Shown here one piece after another: positions 33,196 to 44,593 of a stretch of 64,000 bases of DNA. Position numbers and translations under genes: made by a program. The DNA comes from Rhabditoides inermis (lineage: Eukaryota > Nematoda > Chromadorea > Rhabditida > Rhabditidae). Where the stretch lies: contig CAWZYM010000249.1 in NCBI GenBank assembly GCA_963966185.1, positions 112,501-176,500 of the forward strand, written 5' to 3'. The notes beneath the pieces were generated by a model. It was not told the DNA's origin, searched no databases, and was given only the letters and a program-made list of their open reading frames with translations. The number at the start of each line of letters is the position of its first letter. Position 1 is the stretch's first letter.

Positions 33196-33272
33196 CTGGC
33201 AGCGGCGAGGATAGAACCGCCGACCGTCATTTCCGATTTCCTAACTCACTAACCATTCCGCCACGCCGCTGT
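33196..33272 (-). pseudogene. tRNA-like sequence / tRNA pseudogene
   Basis: The minus-strand reading has AGCGGCG...CGCCGCT ends, an A-box-like TGGCGGAATGGTTAG and a B-box-like GGCGGTTCTATCC. The T arm and anticodon arm do not fold normally, so it is a decayed tRNA or tRNA-derived SINE head rather than a functional tRNA. Confidence 0.5.
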
Positions 33273-33336
33273 TGTTTGACAGGTCGTTTTCAAGGGTAGT
33301 CTATTCGGTGCGTGTCCAAATCCTCTTCAAAGTGCT

Positions 33337-33508
33337 ATTATCTGTTAAAAAGTACTTACGTAAAGATATTAAGTTTGTCTTGACCCAATTCAACAAAAGC
33401 GCATGCATAAAACGTTTACAAATACTAACACAAACCTGCGCATAACGGACAGTGGACATTAACAGATGAAATATAACAATACAAATGAATAACGTCATAC
33501 GTCCATAT

Positions 33509-33551
<43 letters not shown>

Positions 33552-33699
33552 CGGAGAGAGAGAGGAGAGAGAGGAGACAGAGAGGGAGAGAGAGGCGCAG
33601 GTTTGTGTTAGTATTTGTAAACGTTTTATGCATGCGCTTTTGTTGAATTGGGTCAAGACAAACTTAATATCTTTACGTAAGTACTTTTTAACAGATAAT
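33337..33699. repeat. foldback with perfect 105-bp arms around a GA microsatellite
   Basis: 33337-33441 and 33595-33699 are exact reverse complements over 105 bases. The spacer holds a (GA)n tract (33512-33590). Related sequence recurs at about 44405-44695, also around GA repeats, so this is a dispersed family rather than a chance palindrome. Confidence 0.85.
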
Positions 33700-34324
33700 A
33701 TATGTGCTTTTGTTGAATTTCATAGAAATTTCTTCTCTTTCTGATTCCCAAGCTCTGTCGTTAATTAGTACGCATAGAACTATTATGTGACACATTTTAT
33801 GATGTGACACACAATGTTGCGTGTATATGTAACTATATTTTTTTTGGTATTGTATAGAAACAATTCTAATCGACACTTCTCTGAATTTCGGTCGCCGTGG
33901 TGTAAGTGCATGTCTGCGCTCTCACCCGACAGCGTGCTCTCTCGCGATTTCTCTGCGCGCCCTGCCCGCCTGCCGGGAGAGAGAGCTAGCCAGAGTGACG
34001 GGAACCCAAAACAACGCAAACCCGGCGCGAATTAGACGCTGGCGGCGGCGAGGCGAACTACACTCAAAGTGCTAGTTGGAGAACACGCGCAGAAAACGCG
34101 AGAGAGTACGCTTTCGGCAGAGAGTCAGCGTTACCGGACACGACATCTCTTATTGCCTGCGCCCGCCCGGCAGACGATAACGAAAGCGAGCATCCAGCAG
34201 CGTGACGGGAACCACGGACCCACACACACGCTGGCCTGTCGCATACTGCGCGCGCGCGATCGCTCATAACTTCTTTCGGAGAAAAGATACAAAGATGCCA
34301 TCAATTAGTGATCTGGCCTACGGA

Positions 34325-34460
34325 ACCGTGCGAATCTAACTAACATGAATTGGATAAGTTCACATTCCTGCTCACATGATTTTTGGATATAGCTTCTTGA
34401 GAATTCTGGCGCGAGCCCTATCCTAAGCCAAAAGAGAGGGCGCTGCGCGCCCTCTCTAAT
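34325..34460. repeat. dispersed repeat copy (pair of 44283-44407)
   Basis: This matches the reverse complement of 44283-44407. It includes CTGGCGCGAGCCCTATCCTA and the palindrome GAGAGGGCGCTGCGCGCCCTCTC. The family is unidentified. Confidence 0.7.
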
Positions 34461-34945
34461 TTTGGAAAAGTTAGGGTCATATTCGGAGTCAGCTGTGTAT
34501 ATGTGTATAGGTGCGTGCTTGATTGCATCAAAATCCGCCACCACAAGTGCGTGGGCTGCCCGTGTAAGTAGTGGCATCGTGGCATGGCTGAATGAAGAAA
34601 TGGTGGTCTACCATTTCAGCGACCGTGGATCAGTTCCCGGCAAAACGTTTGATTGTAAAATATTCTCTTACTCATCAGATCTGGCAAGAAAGCCATGCAC
34701 GGTTTTCTAGCCAGGCCAGCAGGCGGATGTATGACGAGGCAATGATGTCTTATCAATTACAATTCTGCAAAACATATCTTTCAATCCTGTGCATCCAAAA
34801 TTTCTAGATTCGAGCCAACAAGTGACTAGGAAACAGAAAATATATAATTCATCTTCGTTTACACCAAGTTCTGATTTACATTGTACAAAGAAAACCTTGA
34901 GGTTTTTTTCATTGTTAGTCAAACATTTACTGTATCGGTCTTACA

Positions 34946-35877
34946 TTAAAGAAGAACTCCGGGGAAAGAGTGAGCTGGCCCCGATGAGGTCAAACTATGT
35001 GCATCAATCTTTTGGCGCGAAAATGAGTGAACGAGATCGAGAAGTAATCGATAGAAATTAACAGAAACACGACACTGATCGGTCGTTTGAACCGGTGAAA
35101 GTAGGCGGAGCTACAGGATAGGAGGAAGGAAGTGCACATGGTAGAAGCTGCTCCGGAAGGAGCTACGCTACTATGGGAAGGAGTTGCACTTGAACTATTT
35201 TAGTAGTGTCGAAACATAGCATACGTATGCATATCTTATCTCTATGATGTATTGTATGTTCACAATATCATATACGATATACAAGAAAGTTCTAATACTA
35301 CAGCCTTCTAGAAATGCATATTGAGATATAGATATTATGCCAGTAGACATAAGGGTGTAGGCGCGGAAACAGTGCATTGATCAGCCTACATGAGTTGTGC
35401 GATGTGTGTTTCGCATATATTACAGTATAATCAGGTGTATGATCTTTATTAGTACCATAAGAGTGCATCAATCCTCGATATGAGCTAAACATCAGATAAC
35501 TAGTGAATGCAGATCACCGGCTGGTACAGTTTCATGCTACTGTATTCGATCCAATAAGGTCGAAAACCCCCTTCTGTGTCAAACATTGTGCAAAAACGCT
35601 ATTCTTTTACTAAACTGATCAACGTGCAATTCCTTCCTCATGCAGTGCAACTCCGGCAAAAGCAGCTCCTAGCCCAGCAGCTTCTACCATGTGCACTCCT
35701 TTCGAGCTACAGCTACCGGCTGAGGCCGCCCGTTTTTGGATATTGCTAAATATATTGATAAATTCAATATGTCAATTTTTGGTTGCACCCAAAATTTTGA
35801 CTATCATATTCGTGATCGCGAACCATGATTTCCCCTAATCCCCGGGCACTCTAGTTTTCCCCGGAGATCTTCTTTAA
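34946..35877. mobile_element. TIR element of about 0.93 kb, no ORF
   Basis: The ends are inverted copies (TTAAAGAAGAACTCCGGGG against its complement with one mismatch). A second inverted pair lies inside (35127-35188 against 35644-35700, both with GTGCACATGGTAGAAGCTGC-type sequence). No transposase frame is present, so it is probably a non-autonomous DNA transposon. Confidence 0.65.
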
Positions 35878-36054
35878 ATATGAAAATATGTCATGAAAGT
35901 GGATTAAGTATGTCATGAAAGCGCTCTCTGTGTAGCTATACAAAAATCGCGGTGTCAAGGAGATGAGGCGAAGAAATGGGCGGTGCACTTTCATTTTGCG
36001 TCGCTTCTCGCAACCACAAACATTTTCGGTAGTCTATACAGATTGCGTTTTTTT

Positions 36055-39000
36055 ATGAACCACATATTCCTCTATGGCTCGCCATCGAATTTTCCCGACT
36101 ACAATTGCAGGTACACCTTACACTAACTCAGTAACATATTATCAGCTCACTCAAGTTACACTTGTTTTACAGCGGTCATATCTCCGCAAACACCAACAAA
36201 CAGTCGACGATGTTTCAAGTATCTTTCGGCTTAGCGAATCTTTTCTACGGTCTGTTTGCTCAAGTGAGTGTAGGCGACACCGAATCACACGTAATTCAAA
36301 TAATTCAAATGAATTTGTTTGTTGATCGTGTACCTGCCTTCGCTGTACGCGATGCTGAAGTGCGCTGAGTTGCATCACAACGTGTGCTATCAGGTAGCAG
36401 GCAGGCTGTCGGTCTGCTGGCTCAGCGGGTGTTTCAGGTGATGTTCTGTCTGGGTGTGACGGACCTCGCGGCGCTGTCCGTCAACTCGCTTCTCTCTGGC
36501 TACCTGTACATACGGGGCGACGAATACTGCACCAACCCCACCCTCATCTACTGCGCCGGCGCAATGGCTCTCAGTCAGTACAGTAGACAGGTTTCAAAAG
36601 AACATACATTCTAAGTTTCGTGTTGAAGTCACGACTATCACGTGAAGGTACTAGAAAGTACAACGCACAGAGTGCCAGTTATTCTGGTGCAATCATTTTG
36701 ATTTGACAGCTGAAGCTGGGTCTGCTAATAAGACGAGAGAGCGATTGAATTGCGCCGTGGCATTTTTTTCTTATCTCTCACCAACCTTTCCTTTCCAATG
36801 TTTTCGTTCGTGAGAAAAGAAACTGAATACGAAACCCACGCAAACTACACCTGTCACTTGTTTCTTGATAACAGACAATGTCTTACCCCTACATTTCTGT
36901 TTGTGAAAACTAGACAAGTTTTTTTTATATATGTATAAATTTTATAATATTATTCTGGAAGATAGTTCGCCAGATTACGGTACAAAATCGATCTACCCTC
37001 GAGTCGCATTCGATCTACCTTCTAATCGTGAGGAGACCCAAGCGCGCGCTTTCAAACGATAATATCTGATCAAAGAAGCCGGCATGCGAATCAAAGAGGC
37101 CGCGCGACACTCGACCATTTGCCCGCGCTGTCTGGCCTCTCTCGCTCGAAACTGAGTTTCGCCAACTGACCCCGGCTGGCAATAACAGAAACTATGCACC
37201 AGGCGGCGACTATATAATCGGTCCCTTTTTTCCCTATTGGGTATAAGACGCTTCACCTCTAGCTATGCATAGCCTAATTAAACTTTCTAAGTACTTCATA
37301 AAAGTGTCAGTATTCAATATATCGTAAATAGGAAGACAGAAAGATAGGGAACGTTGAGGGCATAATGCAAGAAAAATGTTAAGTTGCTTGTAGCAACGTG
37401 GATAGGTTCGTGCACTCTGTGTGTGGCGCTCGCCTCTCTGCGGCTGCGCGAGCTGATCCGACCGGGCAGCATGGACGCCTGTCTGCCGGGAGCGTGGGGT
37501 GGGTGGCTGCCCATCGAGTAGACGCTTCACCTCTAGCTCGAGTAGACATCGAGTAGACACATGCCCCCTCCAGGCCTCCTCATCCCACTCGCCGCGATTG
37601 TCTACGGAACAGTCTGCGCCCTCTTCACCCGACTACCGCTATTCAACGCTCAGCACTTTGGCTTCTTCTTCACCCCTTTCATATCCACTATACACGACGA
37701 CCAGGTGAAAGCGCACTTGCTTGTGAACTTCATGTGAGAATGCTACGAGCTTCGTGTTACTGACGATGTGTTGGCTTCAGTTCTTGAACACTGTGCATAT
37801 GGTGCACAATGTGGGAGTGGTGATAGGCAACGTCCTCCTGTCACTCGCCTTCGTCGTCACTCTGTACAGTAAGTACACGGGACACGGACAGCCCTTCCAG
37901 TGGCGACAGAACATGGTGGGAGGGAAGGGAGAGGGAATACAGTGACGATTTGTAAAGCACGCAAAAGACAGCGAATCTACTTAAAATGGTTTTACTTAAA
38001 ATGGACAAAAAACCCAAATGATTGACTGAATTCTACACGAGTTATGATTTGCAGGCAAGCTGACTGTAGCGAAAGAGTTATGGCAAAACTCGTCAGCGGA
38101 TCTGAACCCGCGACCCGTGATTGTCAGGCGAAACTTTAACCAGTTGCGCCAAAGAAGCAATGTCTGCTGGTTGTTAATTCTGAGCGACCTCACTGCGTTT
38201 ATCGAAAAGAAATGACGGTCACTTCTTATCAATTTCTGGTGAAACGTAAGCTCGCGAAAACATGAAAGCTCTTAGTTACCGTATCATCCATTTGAAATTT
38301 GCGTGCCAGGACCCACCATGGGGAAGCTAGTGGGTCTTATCAATTTTTTTCCGTCTTTACATTGAGTCAAAACATGTCGCGGTTTTCTTGCTCAAGGCAA
38401 CGCGGTCGCCGTGCACCTGACCGGGAAACGAGATAGATGTGTTTTCTTTCAGGCGCTGCTCCAGACGTTCCTCATCTGTCTGTTCCACTTCTCGGCCGGT
38501 CTTCTCTACGTCTACATTCAGTTCATGCCCACCGATTTCATGGCCATCGTCGGCGGCGTCAGCTGGCAACTCGTACACGGTAAACCACAATTAACACGAA
38601 CCTCCGATGGTACAACTGCACAATTACACACAACCCGCTTTGACTATAATAAGCGGGCTTTTCCCTATTGTCTATCGCTACTCTCATATTAGTGTCACGA
38701 AATGAGTAGGTTGTGTTCTCGGTTCTGCGAGTATGACTTGTTCTGTGATGTGGCGCGATGAATTGGGGGTTCAGTTAGTCTGAACCCCTACGTTGTGACG
38801 TCATGTATGCCAGCTGGAAAGTTGTATGCTCATCAATGAATCAGACTCGTTCAATGTAGCTTTCTGCATAACTCGTGCTAGAAAAAAAATCACCTTTTAC
38901 CAAATAACATAATACATAATATTTGGCGCGTCGTTCACTGAAGCCGAAGCGTGATATTGCAGGCTCGCCGGGAGTGATCTATCTGGCACTGAACAAGCGT

Positions 39001-39282
39001 CTGCGCAAGAAGGTCGTCGAACTGCTGCTGGGAAGGGTGAGTTCTCGTCGCCACTTCGGCCCTCATCGATGATCATAGGTGTACCACCCGCCGCCGCGTC
39101 TCATGGAGATGCGCCGGGTGCCTAGGGAGGGGCGCAAGATCAGCGCAGACCGCAATCTCCAGCCGCCGTCCTCCCCCCAACAGCAGGCAGCTGTCGATGT
39201 CCACCACGTCCGGCCCAACACTACCCACTTACTGAAAGCTGTCTTGCCGAGGTTCGATGCGGAATTCACGCCTATAGATTGA
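36055..39282 (+). CDS. serpentine chemoreceptor, class srt
   Basis: Ten exons: 36055-36110, 36173-36263, about 36313-36393, 36438-36573, 37406-37498, 37574-37704, 37781-37915, 38453-38579, 38963-39036 and 39079-39282 (about 375 aa). The Srt pattern is clear: an N-terminal PDYNCSG, GLANLFYGLFAQ at TM1, then YLPSLYAMLKC, CYQVMFCLGVTDLAALSVNS, GYLYIRGDEYCTNPTLIYCA, LLIPLAAIVYG and WQLVHGSPGVIYLALNKRLR at TM7. The tail adds Pro/Arg-rich cytoplasmic sequence. It is expected to be a sensory-neuron GPCR. The junction between exons 2 and 3 is odd: no AG acceptor exists where the frame requires one, so this copy may use a non-canonical site or carry a lesion. The ATG at 36055 is preferred to 36074 because only it gives the right phase and the conserved YNC motif. 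Confidence 0.85.
37010..37220. repeat. GC-rich dispersed repeat copy (with 54995-55200)
   Basis: This intronic GC-rich block shares ordered tracts with 54995-55200: GGAGACC, a GCGCGC run, AGAGGCCGCGC, TCTCTCGCTCG and a final GGCGGC(G/T)ACTATA. The two copies are clearly diverged. The element type is unknown. Confidence 0.5.
38097..38160 (-). pseudogene. tRNA-like sequence in srt intron
   Basis: The minus strand carries an A-box-like TTGGCGCAACTGGTTAA and a B-box-like GGGTTCAGATCCGC at tRNA spacing. The acceptor and anticodon pairing are poor. It is probably a tRNA pseudogene or a SINE head. Confidence 0.45.
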
Positions 39283-40365
39283 ACAAATGTCAAATGCGTA
39301 CAGTTCTTACAAATAAAATGGTTTATTACACACGTGATCTAATCCTGAACCTGCCGCGGTTGTGCTTGTTAATATACGCGTCCACGTGGGTAAACTTTTC
39401 TCTAGATTTTTTTTCTTTTTTCGATGGTGTGGACTACGTGGTGTGGAGGGAATGGAGAGACACGCGCGCTCGCCGTTTGCACTCTCTTTTCTCGCCACAG
39501 TCTTTTGCGCAAGAGTTTAAATATTTAGCCGTCAATAGGAGGCTACATTCCGCGAACTGTATATACGAATATACTAATTACGAATATAAAAGTGATTTTT
39601 TTCAGAACAAAGTATTGAAAAGTGGCGGGGAAATGCGGACTTTCACATTTGAGCTACTTTCATCGTCCTGGAAGAGCAGAAAGACAACGTTTAATTAATT
39701 TATGTGAAAATAAGGTAGGCTTAGATCTAGAATCTAATGATGTTAATCGCTATTGTTGGTTGGGAGCGGAAAATTTTCAAAAAAACAGAATTTACATTTT
39801 TTTCCATCTTGATCATATTTTTTTCTATTTTCTTTTTCCATCTTGATCATAACTTTTTCAATATTTAAAAAAAAAACTTCACACACGAAAAGTAGACTTC
39901 ACACAGGAAGTCTACATTTATTTCAACAACAACTGACCAAATTGAGGTCACGGTGGTCACACAAGTATAAAGTATAGCTCACACAAGTATAGCTCCTAGT
40001 ATAGCTCACACAAGTATAGCTCCTAGGTTCCATCTGCCGAGAGTTCGTTCGATTCTTACGCGGATCGTGTGATATAAAACTAAAGAGCCTTTACATTACT
40101 GTTTTTCATACATTATTCGATGCTAACTCATTTTTGAAAATAGGGAAAAAAACCTTGTGCTTTTGTGCACTTTTTTTCAAAAACACAAATCATATTGGCG
40201 CCCCATTGACACAATAGTGTTTTGTAGTGAAACGTAGTTACTTTGTCGCGCACCACAGATTAGGATTTTTATTATTATAATTTTAAAAAAAAATCCGACG
40301 AAGTTCGGTGTGTGTTTGTTTTCGCATTTCTTGTTTGTATATGACGTTGCATACGAGTGTATCAG
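39283..40365. other. intergenic region with short tandem repeats
   Basis: Between srt and QNG1. A CACAAGTATAGCTC(CTAG)-type tandem repeat occupies 39958-40025. No gene is seen. Confidence 0.55.
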
Positions 40366-42232
40366 ATGGAGGGCTATCTTTGTCCGGTGGAGAGCGGAAA
40401 GCTGATCGCCGAGCAGTGCAACACGATCGCCTTCAACCAACACGGCGTCAACAAGGTCGCGCAGATGGTGAGAGTTCATGCGATTGATATTTTTTTATAA
40501 ATAGGTGTAGATTCTGGACGCAGTTGTGGACGGGTCGATCAGGAACGTGGACTTCGCCGCACACGTGCTCCACCCCAAGGACGGCGGACGCGACGCGCTC
40601 GACTGGTGCGTCGACGGATTAGTTTTTTGTATTCGTGTGTTTGCAGGGTGTTTTTCACCGACACGATCAACTTTTCGTTCTGGCCGGACGAGGGAAGCAA
40701 GTACGACGTGAGCTACAAGGGCGTTCAGTACACCGGATGGTTTGCTGGTTCGTTTTTTTCTCCAAATCTTGATAGTTTGAACTATATACTTTTTCAAAAT
40801 TATTCATCTGGTTACGTTGAATGAATTGCGTAATCAACCTCAAGAATTTTTTTTCAAAGCTGACGTCAAACCTCGTTTAATGTGTGCAACATGCGACTAA
40901 AACCGCGCTGCCGTGACTGGTGTCCATGTGCCTAGCCATACTATATGTTTTTTTCAAGTATGTCTTTGAACACGTTGCAGCGTGCGCGGCGGTGAACAAG
41001 GCGCTGGACGCGGGGGTGAGGGTTGTGGACCCGCAGTGGATGGCCGCCTGCACCGAACAGCAGGTCGACGAGCTGTTCAAGGCAGACTCGGGTGAGGCGG
41101 TGCGATATGATAGATAACTGTTTTACGGTTCCTGGGTTGTCTAGGTCCCGGTTACTTGGTGATCAATCCGTTGTTCAGGCGCGTCGATTCCCCTTCTCGC
41201 CGAGCGCGTCAAGGCCCTCAACAACTCGGGCCGCGTCCTCATCGAGGTACACAATTAACACTTCGTTCTAATATTACATTCCAAACATGTCATTCATCTT
41301 CGTATTATTATATGATTGCCGAATGCCGAGTTCCATGGTTATACGTGTTGCAGAAGTGGAACGGCTCGTACATGAACTGCGTGTTGGCGTGCGAGCGCAG
41401 CGCGCAGCGGCTGCTCTCCATCATTGTCGACTCGTTCGAATCGTTCCGCGACGTCGCCCAATACAAGGGACATAACGGTCAGACTCTAGACTCTACTCGT
41501 TTTGTTGTGGTGGTGGTTGTAGTAGTCGTTGTTGTCTATCTTTGTGTTCAGTGTCGATCCTGAAGCGCGCGCAGATCCTTGTGGCGGACACGTACGGTGC
41601 ACTCGAGGGACACGGCCAAAGCGGCAAGTTCCACGATGTAGGGTGGGTATTTTTTATTTCATTTTCTCGACTTGTCAGTGGTAAGATGATGGATGATGTG
41701 TTATGTAATTGTTTTTTTTTGTTTATACTCATGTTGCACATAAGACAACCAGTGTTCAGTTTTGCTGTTTTTTCACACTTGGATAAATGTTGATTATTTG
41801 CAATAAGTAATAGTGAGAATTGCGTATGATTATTGATTTTGTTCAGCTCGCTGACGATGTTCGCCGACTACCGCGTACCGCAGGCGCTCGCCTACCTGGG
41901 AGTACTCGAGTACAGGTAGCATTCTTTCTTGTGCATATCTACTTTGCACATGGGCTTCAGCGCGGAGCTGTTGTCTGTGCTGGGCCCCGGCAGGCGCATC
42001 CCCAATGGCAGCGAGACGGAGGTGGAGCTGCGCGGATGCTCGATCCACGCCTGCGAGGTGGGTTCGTGGGCTGCACGCTTTAACTTGCGTGGTACTTCGT
42101 TTCACGTGTTTGAGTCTTTTGTAGTCAGGTCGTTAATTTTATGTTGTTCAGTTGATTGTGGAGGCGATTCACCGTTTGCGCGCCGAGCAGAATATTCCCG
42201 ACGAGCTGAGACAGATCCACGCCGCCGACGTG

Positions 42233-42293
<61 letters not shown>

Positions 42294-42509
42294 TTCTCCT
42301 CTCTCTCTCCCCCGTCTGTTTCCCCCTCTCTCTGTATTCTTACCCCCCCCCCCTTCATATAGTCCTTGCTCCCCCCTTGTCGTTTCTCGTTGTTTATATT
42401 TCATATCTGCTTTCAGGTGGACATGTTTGTGTGGGTGTACCGTCGCCAGCACGCTGCTGAAATCGAGGAGAAGATTCCTTTCCACCGCACTCGCTGCATC
42501 TATTATTAG
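40366..42509 (+). CDS. qng-1: queuosine 5'-phosphate N-glycosylase/hydrolase (QNG1, C9orf64/DUF2419)
   Basis: Eleven exons: 40366-40467, 40511-40605, 40647-40747, 40981-41091, 41179-41246, 41354-41477, 41552-41642, 41847-41915, 41961-42057, 42152-42229 and 42417-42509. They join in phase to 342 aa, the family length. Conserved segments are FTDTINFSFWPDE, YTGWFAACAAVNKALDAG, LIEKWNGSYMNCVLAC, ILVADTYGALEG, LTMFADYRVPQALAYLGVLE and the closing IPFHRTRCIYY. Qng1 releases queuine from queuosine 5'-monophosphate, salvaging the base for insertion into tRNA anticodons. The ATG directly follows an AG. AATAAA at 42676-42681 lies about 110 nt before the MCTS1 acceptor, an operon-like arrangement. The intron at 42230-42416 holds a (CT)n run. 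Confidence 0.94.
42234..42284. repeat. (CT)n microsatellite in last QNG1 intron
   Basis: An uninterrupted CT run right after the exon 10 donor. Confidence 0.9.
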
Positions 42510-42675
42510 GTGGTAGCTAGCAGTAAAACGGTTTCTGTAGACTTTAGTCCATTCTTTTTGCTCAATCGCTAGTCCCAGGTCCCAGGGTAACCCCATTCAC
42601 TTGTCTTGCCTTGTTATTGCCATGCTGTGATAGGTTATGTTGTGTTATGCAGAGTTTTACTGTAGAGTGCAATAC

Positions 42676-42681
42676 AATAAA
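42676..42681 (+). terminator. poly(A) signal of QNG1
   Basis: AATAAA lies 167 nt after the QNG1 stop and about 110 nt before the MCTS1 acceptor. Confidence 0.6.
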
Positions 42682-42793
42682 GTTTTTTAAGCGATTGTTG
42701 TGCACGTTTCTGTTCGTATGCACTGGTCTGCAACCATCTTTATTATCTGAAGATTATTCATGCGATTTTGTTTTCATGTGTGTATTGTAGAAG

Positions 42794-44507
42794 ATGTTCA
42801 AGAAGTTTGACGAGAAGGAGGACGTGACCGGCTTCACTCAGCTCAAGTCATCGGTGCAGGTGGGCAGGGAGAAAGGGAGAGAGATAGAGAGAAAGAGACA
42901 TGAGAAATGACCTGACAAGCAAGTGGCACCGGGGCACCCCCCACAACTCGCAATGTTTCGATGGCATGTTGTAGGCATCCCCCAAACAAAGAGCTAGCCA
43001 AAATTAAAAATCTCGGAGAGCACCGGAAGTGTCCTAATTAGGCGCCGAAAGTTTTCAACGTGCGTATGACACCCCGAAATTTTGACCGGTTGGCACAGCC
43101 TCGGCGGCCTAGTGGATAGCGAGTGGAATTTCAAGACGAGTACTAGATGGTTCGATCCCTTTACATGCAAAACTTTTTGCCAAATTCGTAACACATTTTC
43201 ATAACACAAAATTATTGTAAAATAGAGTATATTTATGTAAAGAATCGGCATAAACAATTAGCACTGAATGCTAATTAGGACACTTCCGGTGCTCTCCGAG
43301 ATTTTTAATTTTGGCTAGCTCTTTGTTTGGGGGATGCCTACAACATGCCATCGAAACATTGCGAGTTGTGGGGGGTGCCCCGGTGCCACTTGCTTGTGAG
43401 AAATTTATAGTGATCAGTTTGGATTGTGTAATTGTGTTGTGGCTTTATTCACATTTGACAGGAGAGAGTAGAGTAGAAATGAATTGTAGGATTGTTGGTG
43501 ATGATGCATTTGCTTGCAGAAAGGCATCCGCAACAAGCTGGTGGAGCAGTATCCCATGCTGGAGGAGCACCTCGAGAACATCCTGCCCAAGAAGGTACGA
43601 CTGCCGAGTCTTTGCCTGTAATCCTGTAAAGGTCCCTTCATCTGCTAACAAGTTACTGACTTTATGACAGACATTTGCAATTGATTTGACATTGTGACGT
43701 ATTTTTATTCGTATTAGTTATAAATCGGGTTCAAATGGCTTTTTTGTACTTTTAGGACAATAGTTGATGATGAGCATCATTTGCTAGAATTTCTCGCAAA
43801 TCCTTCATCTCATTTTATTGAAGACTAATTTACTATAAAACCATATTGCAGTTCATCGAAATGGCCTAAATAACATGCAAATAAGGTCACATATCAGAGT
43901 ATGGCCTTATTTGCGGATACACTTTTTCCATGGTGCAAAAGTGGCTTATTCGAAAAAAGGGACTCACTTACATCGAGGGATTCGTCGTGGAGATCAATTC
44001 ACGGCAAATCCAACTGTATGTGACGTCATTGTAAATACGGCCCGCGCCGCATTTGCAACGATAGGGGCGGGGCAACTATCGCAAATGCGGCCCGCGCCGC
44101 ATTTGCAATCCAGTAAGATAGCGCATTAGCAAAACATTTTGACTATAAGCGGAATCGAACCCGGGACTCGAGATTGCGAAGCGAGATCGCTACCACTATA
44201 CCACCGAACCCCTGCGGTGCTTGCACGGTTAATGGAATGTGCATGCGATCTGCGTGTACTTTGCACTTCATGTAGAGATGTAAATTAGAGAGGGCACGCA
44301 GCGCCCTCTCTTTTGGCTTAGGATAGGGCTCGCGCCAGAATTTTCAAGAAGCGATATGAAAAGGACATGTTAGCAACAAAGTGAAGTCATCCAATTCATG
44401 TTAGTTAGTTTACAAATACTAACACAATCCTGCGCATACCGGACTGTGGAAGTAAAAGATGGAATATGAGAATACAAATAAAGAATATTTATTTTGGAGA
44501 GAGAGAG

Positions 44508-44593
<86 letters not shown>

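Larger units (their letters stand above)
32757..36054. other. repeat-rich intergenic region
   Basis: No gene is seen. It contains a tRNA-like sequence (33196-33272), a perfect 105-bp foldback (33337-33699), a GC-rich block (33900-34270), a dispersed repeat copy (34325-34460) and a TIR element (34946-35877). Confidence 0.65.

Noticed and set aside
33900..34270. GC-rich block considered as a gene or CpG-type promoter
   Set aside because: No frame or splicing support, and nematodes lack classical CpG islands. It is left as unexplained DNA.
39958..40025. Short spaced repeats considered as a CRISPR-like array
   Set aside because: Units are short imperfect tandem repeats without regular spacers, in a eukaryotic genome.
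42102..42596. A 164-aa minus-strand frame with an Arg-Glu repeat
   Set aside because: It is the antisense of QNG1 exons and a CT microsatellite.
44150..44216. Functional tRNA gene
   Set aside because: The A and B boxes are good, but no normal anticodon arm forms.
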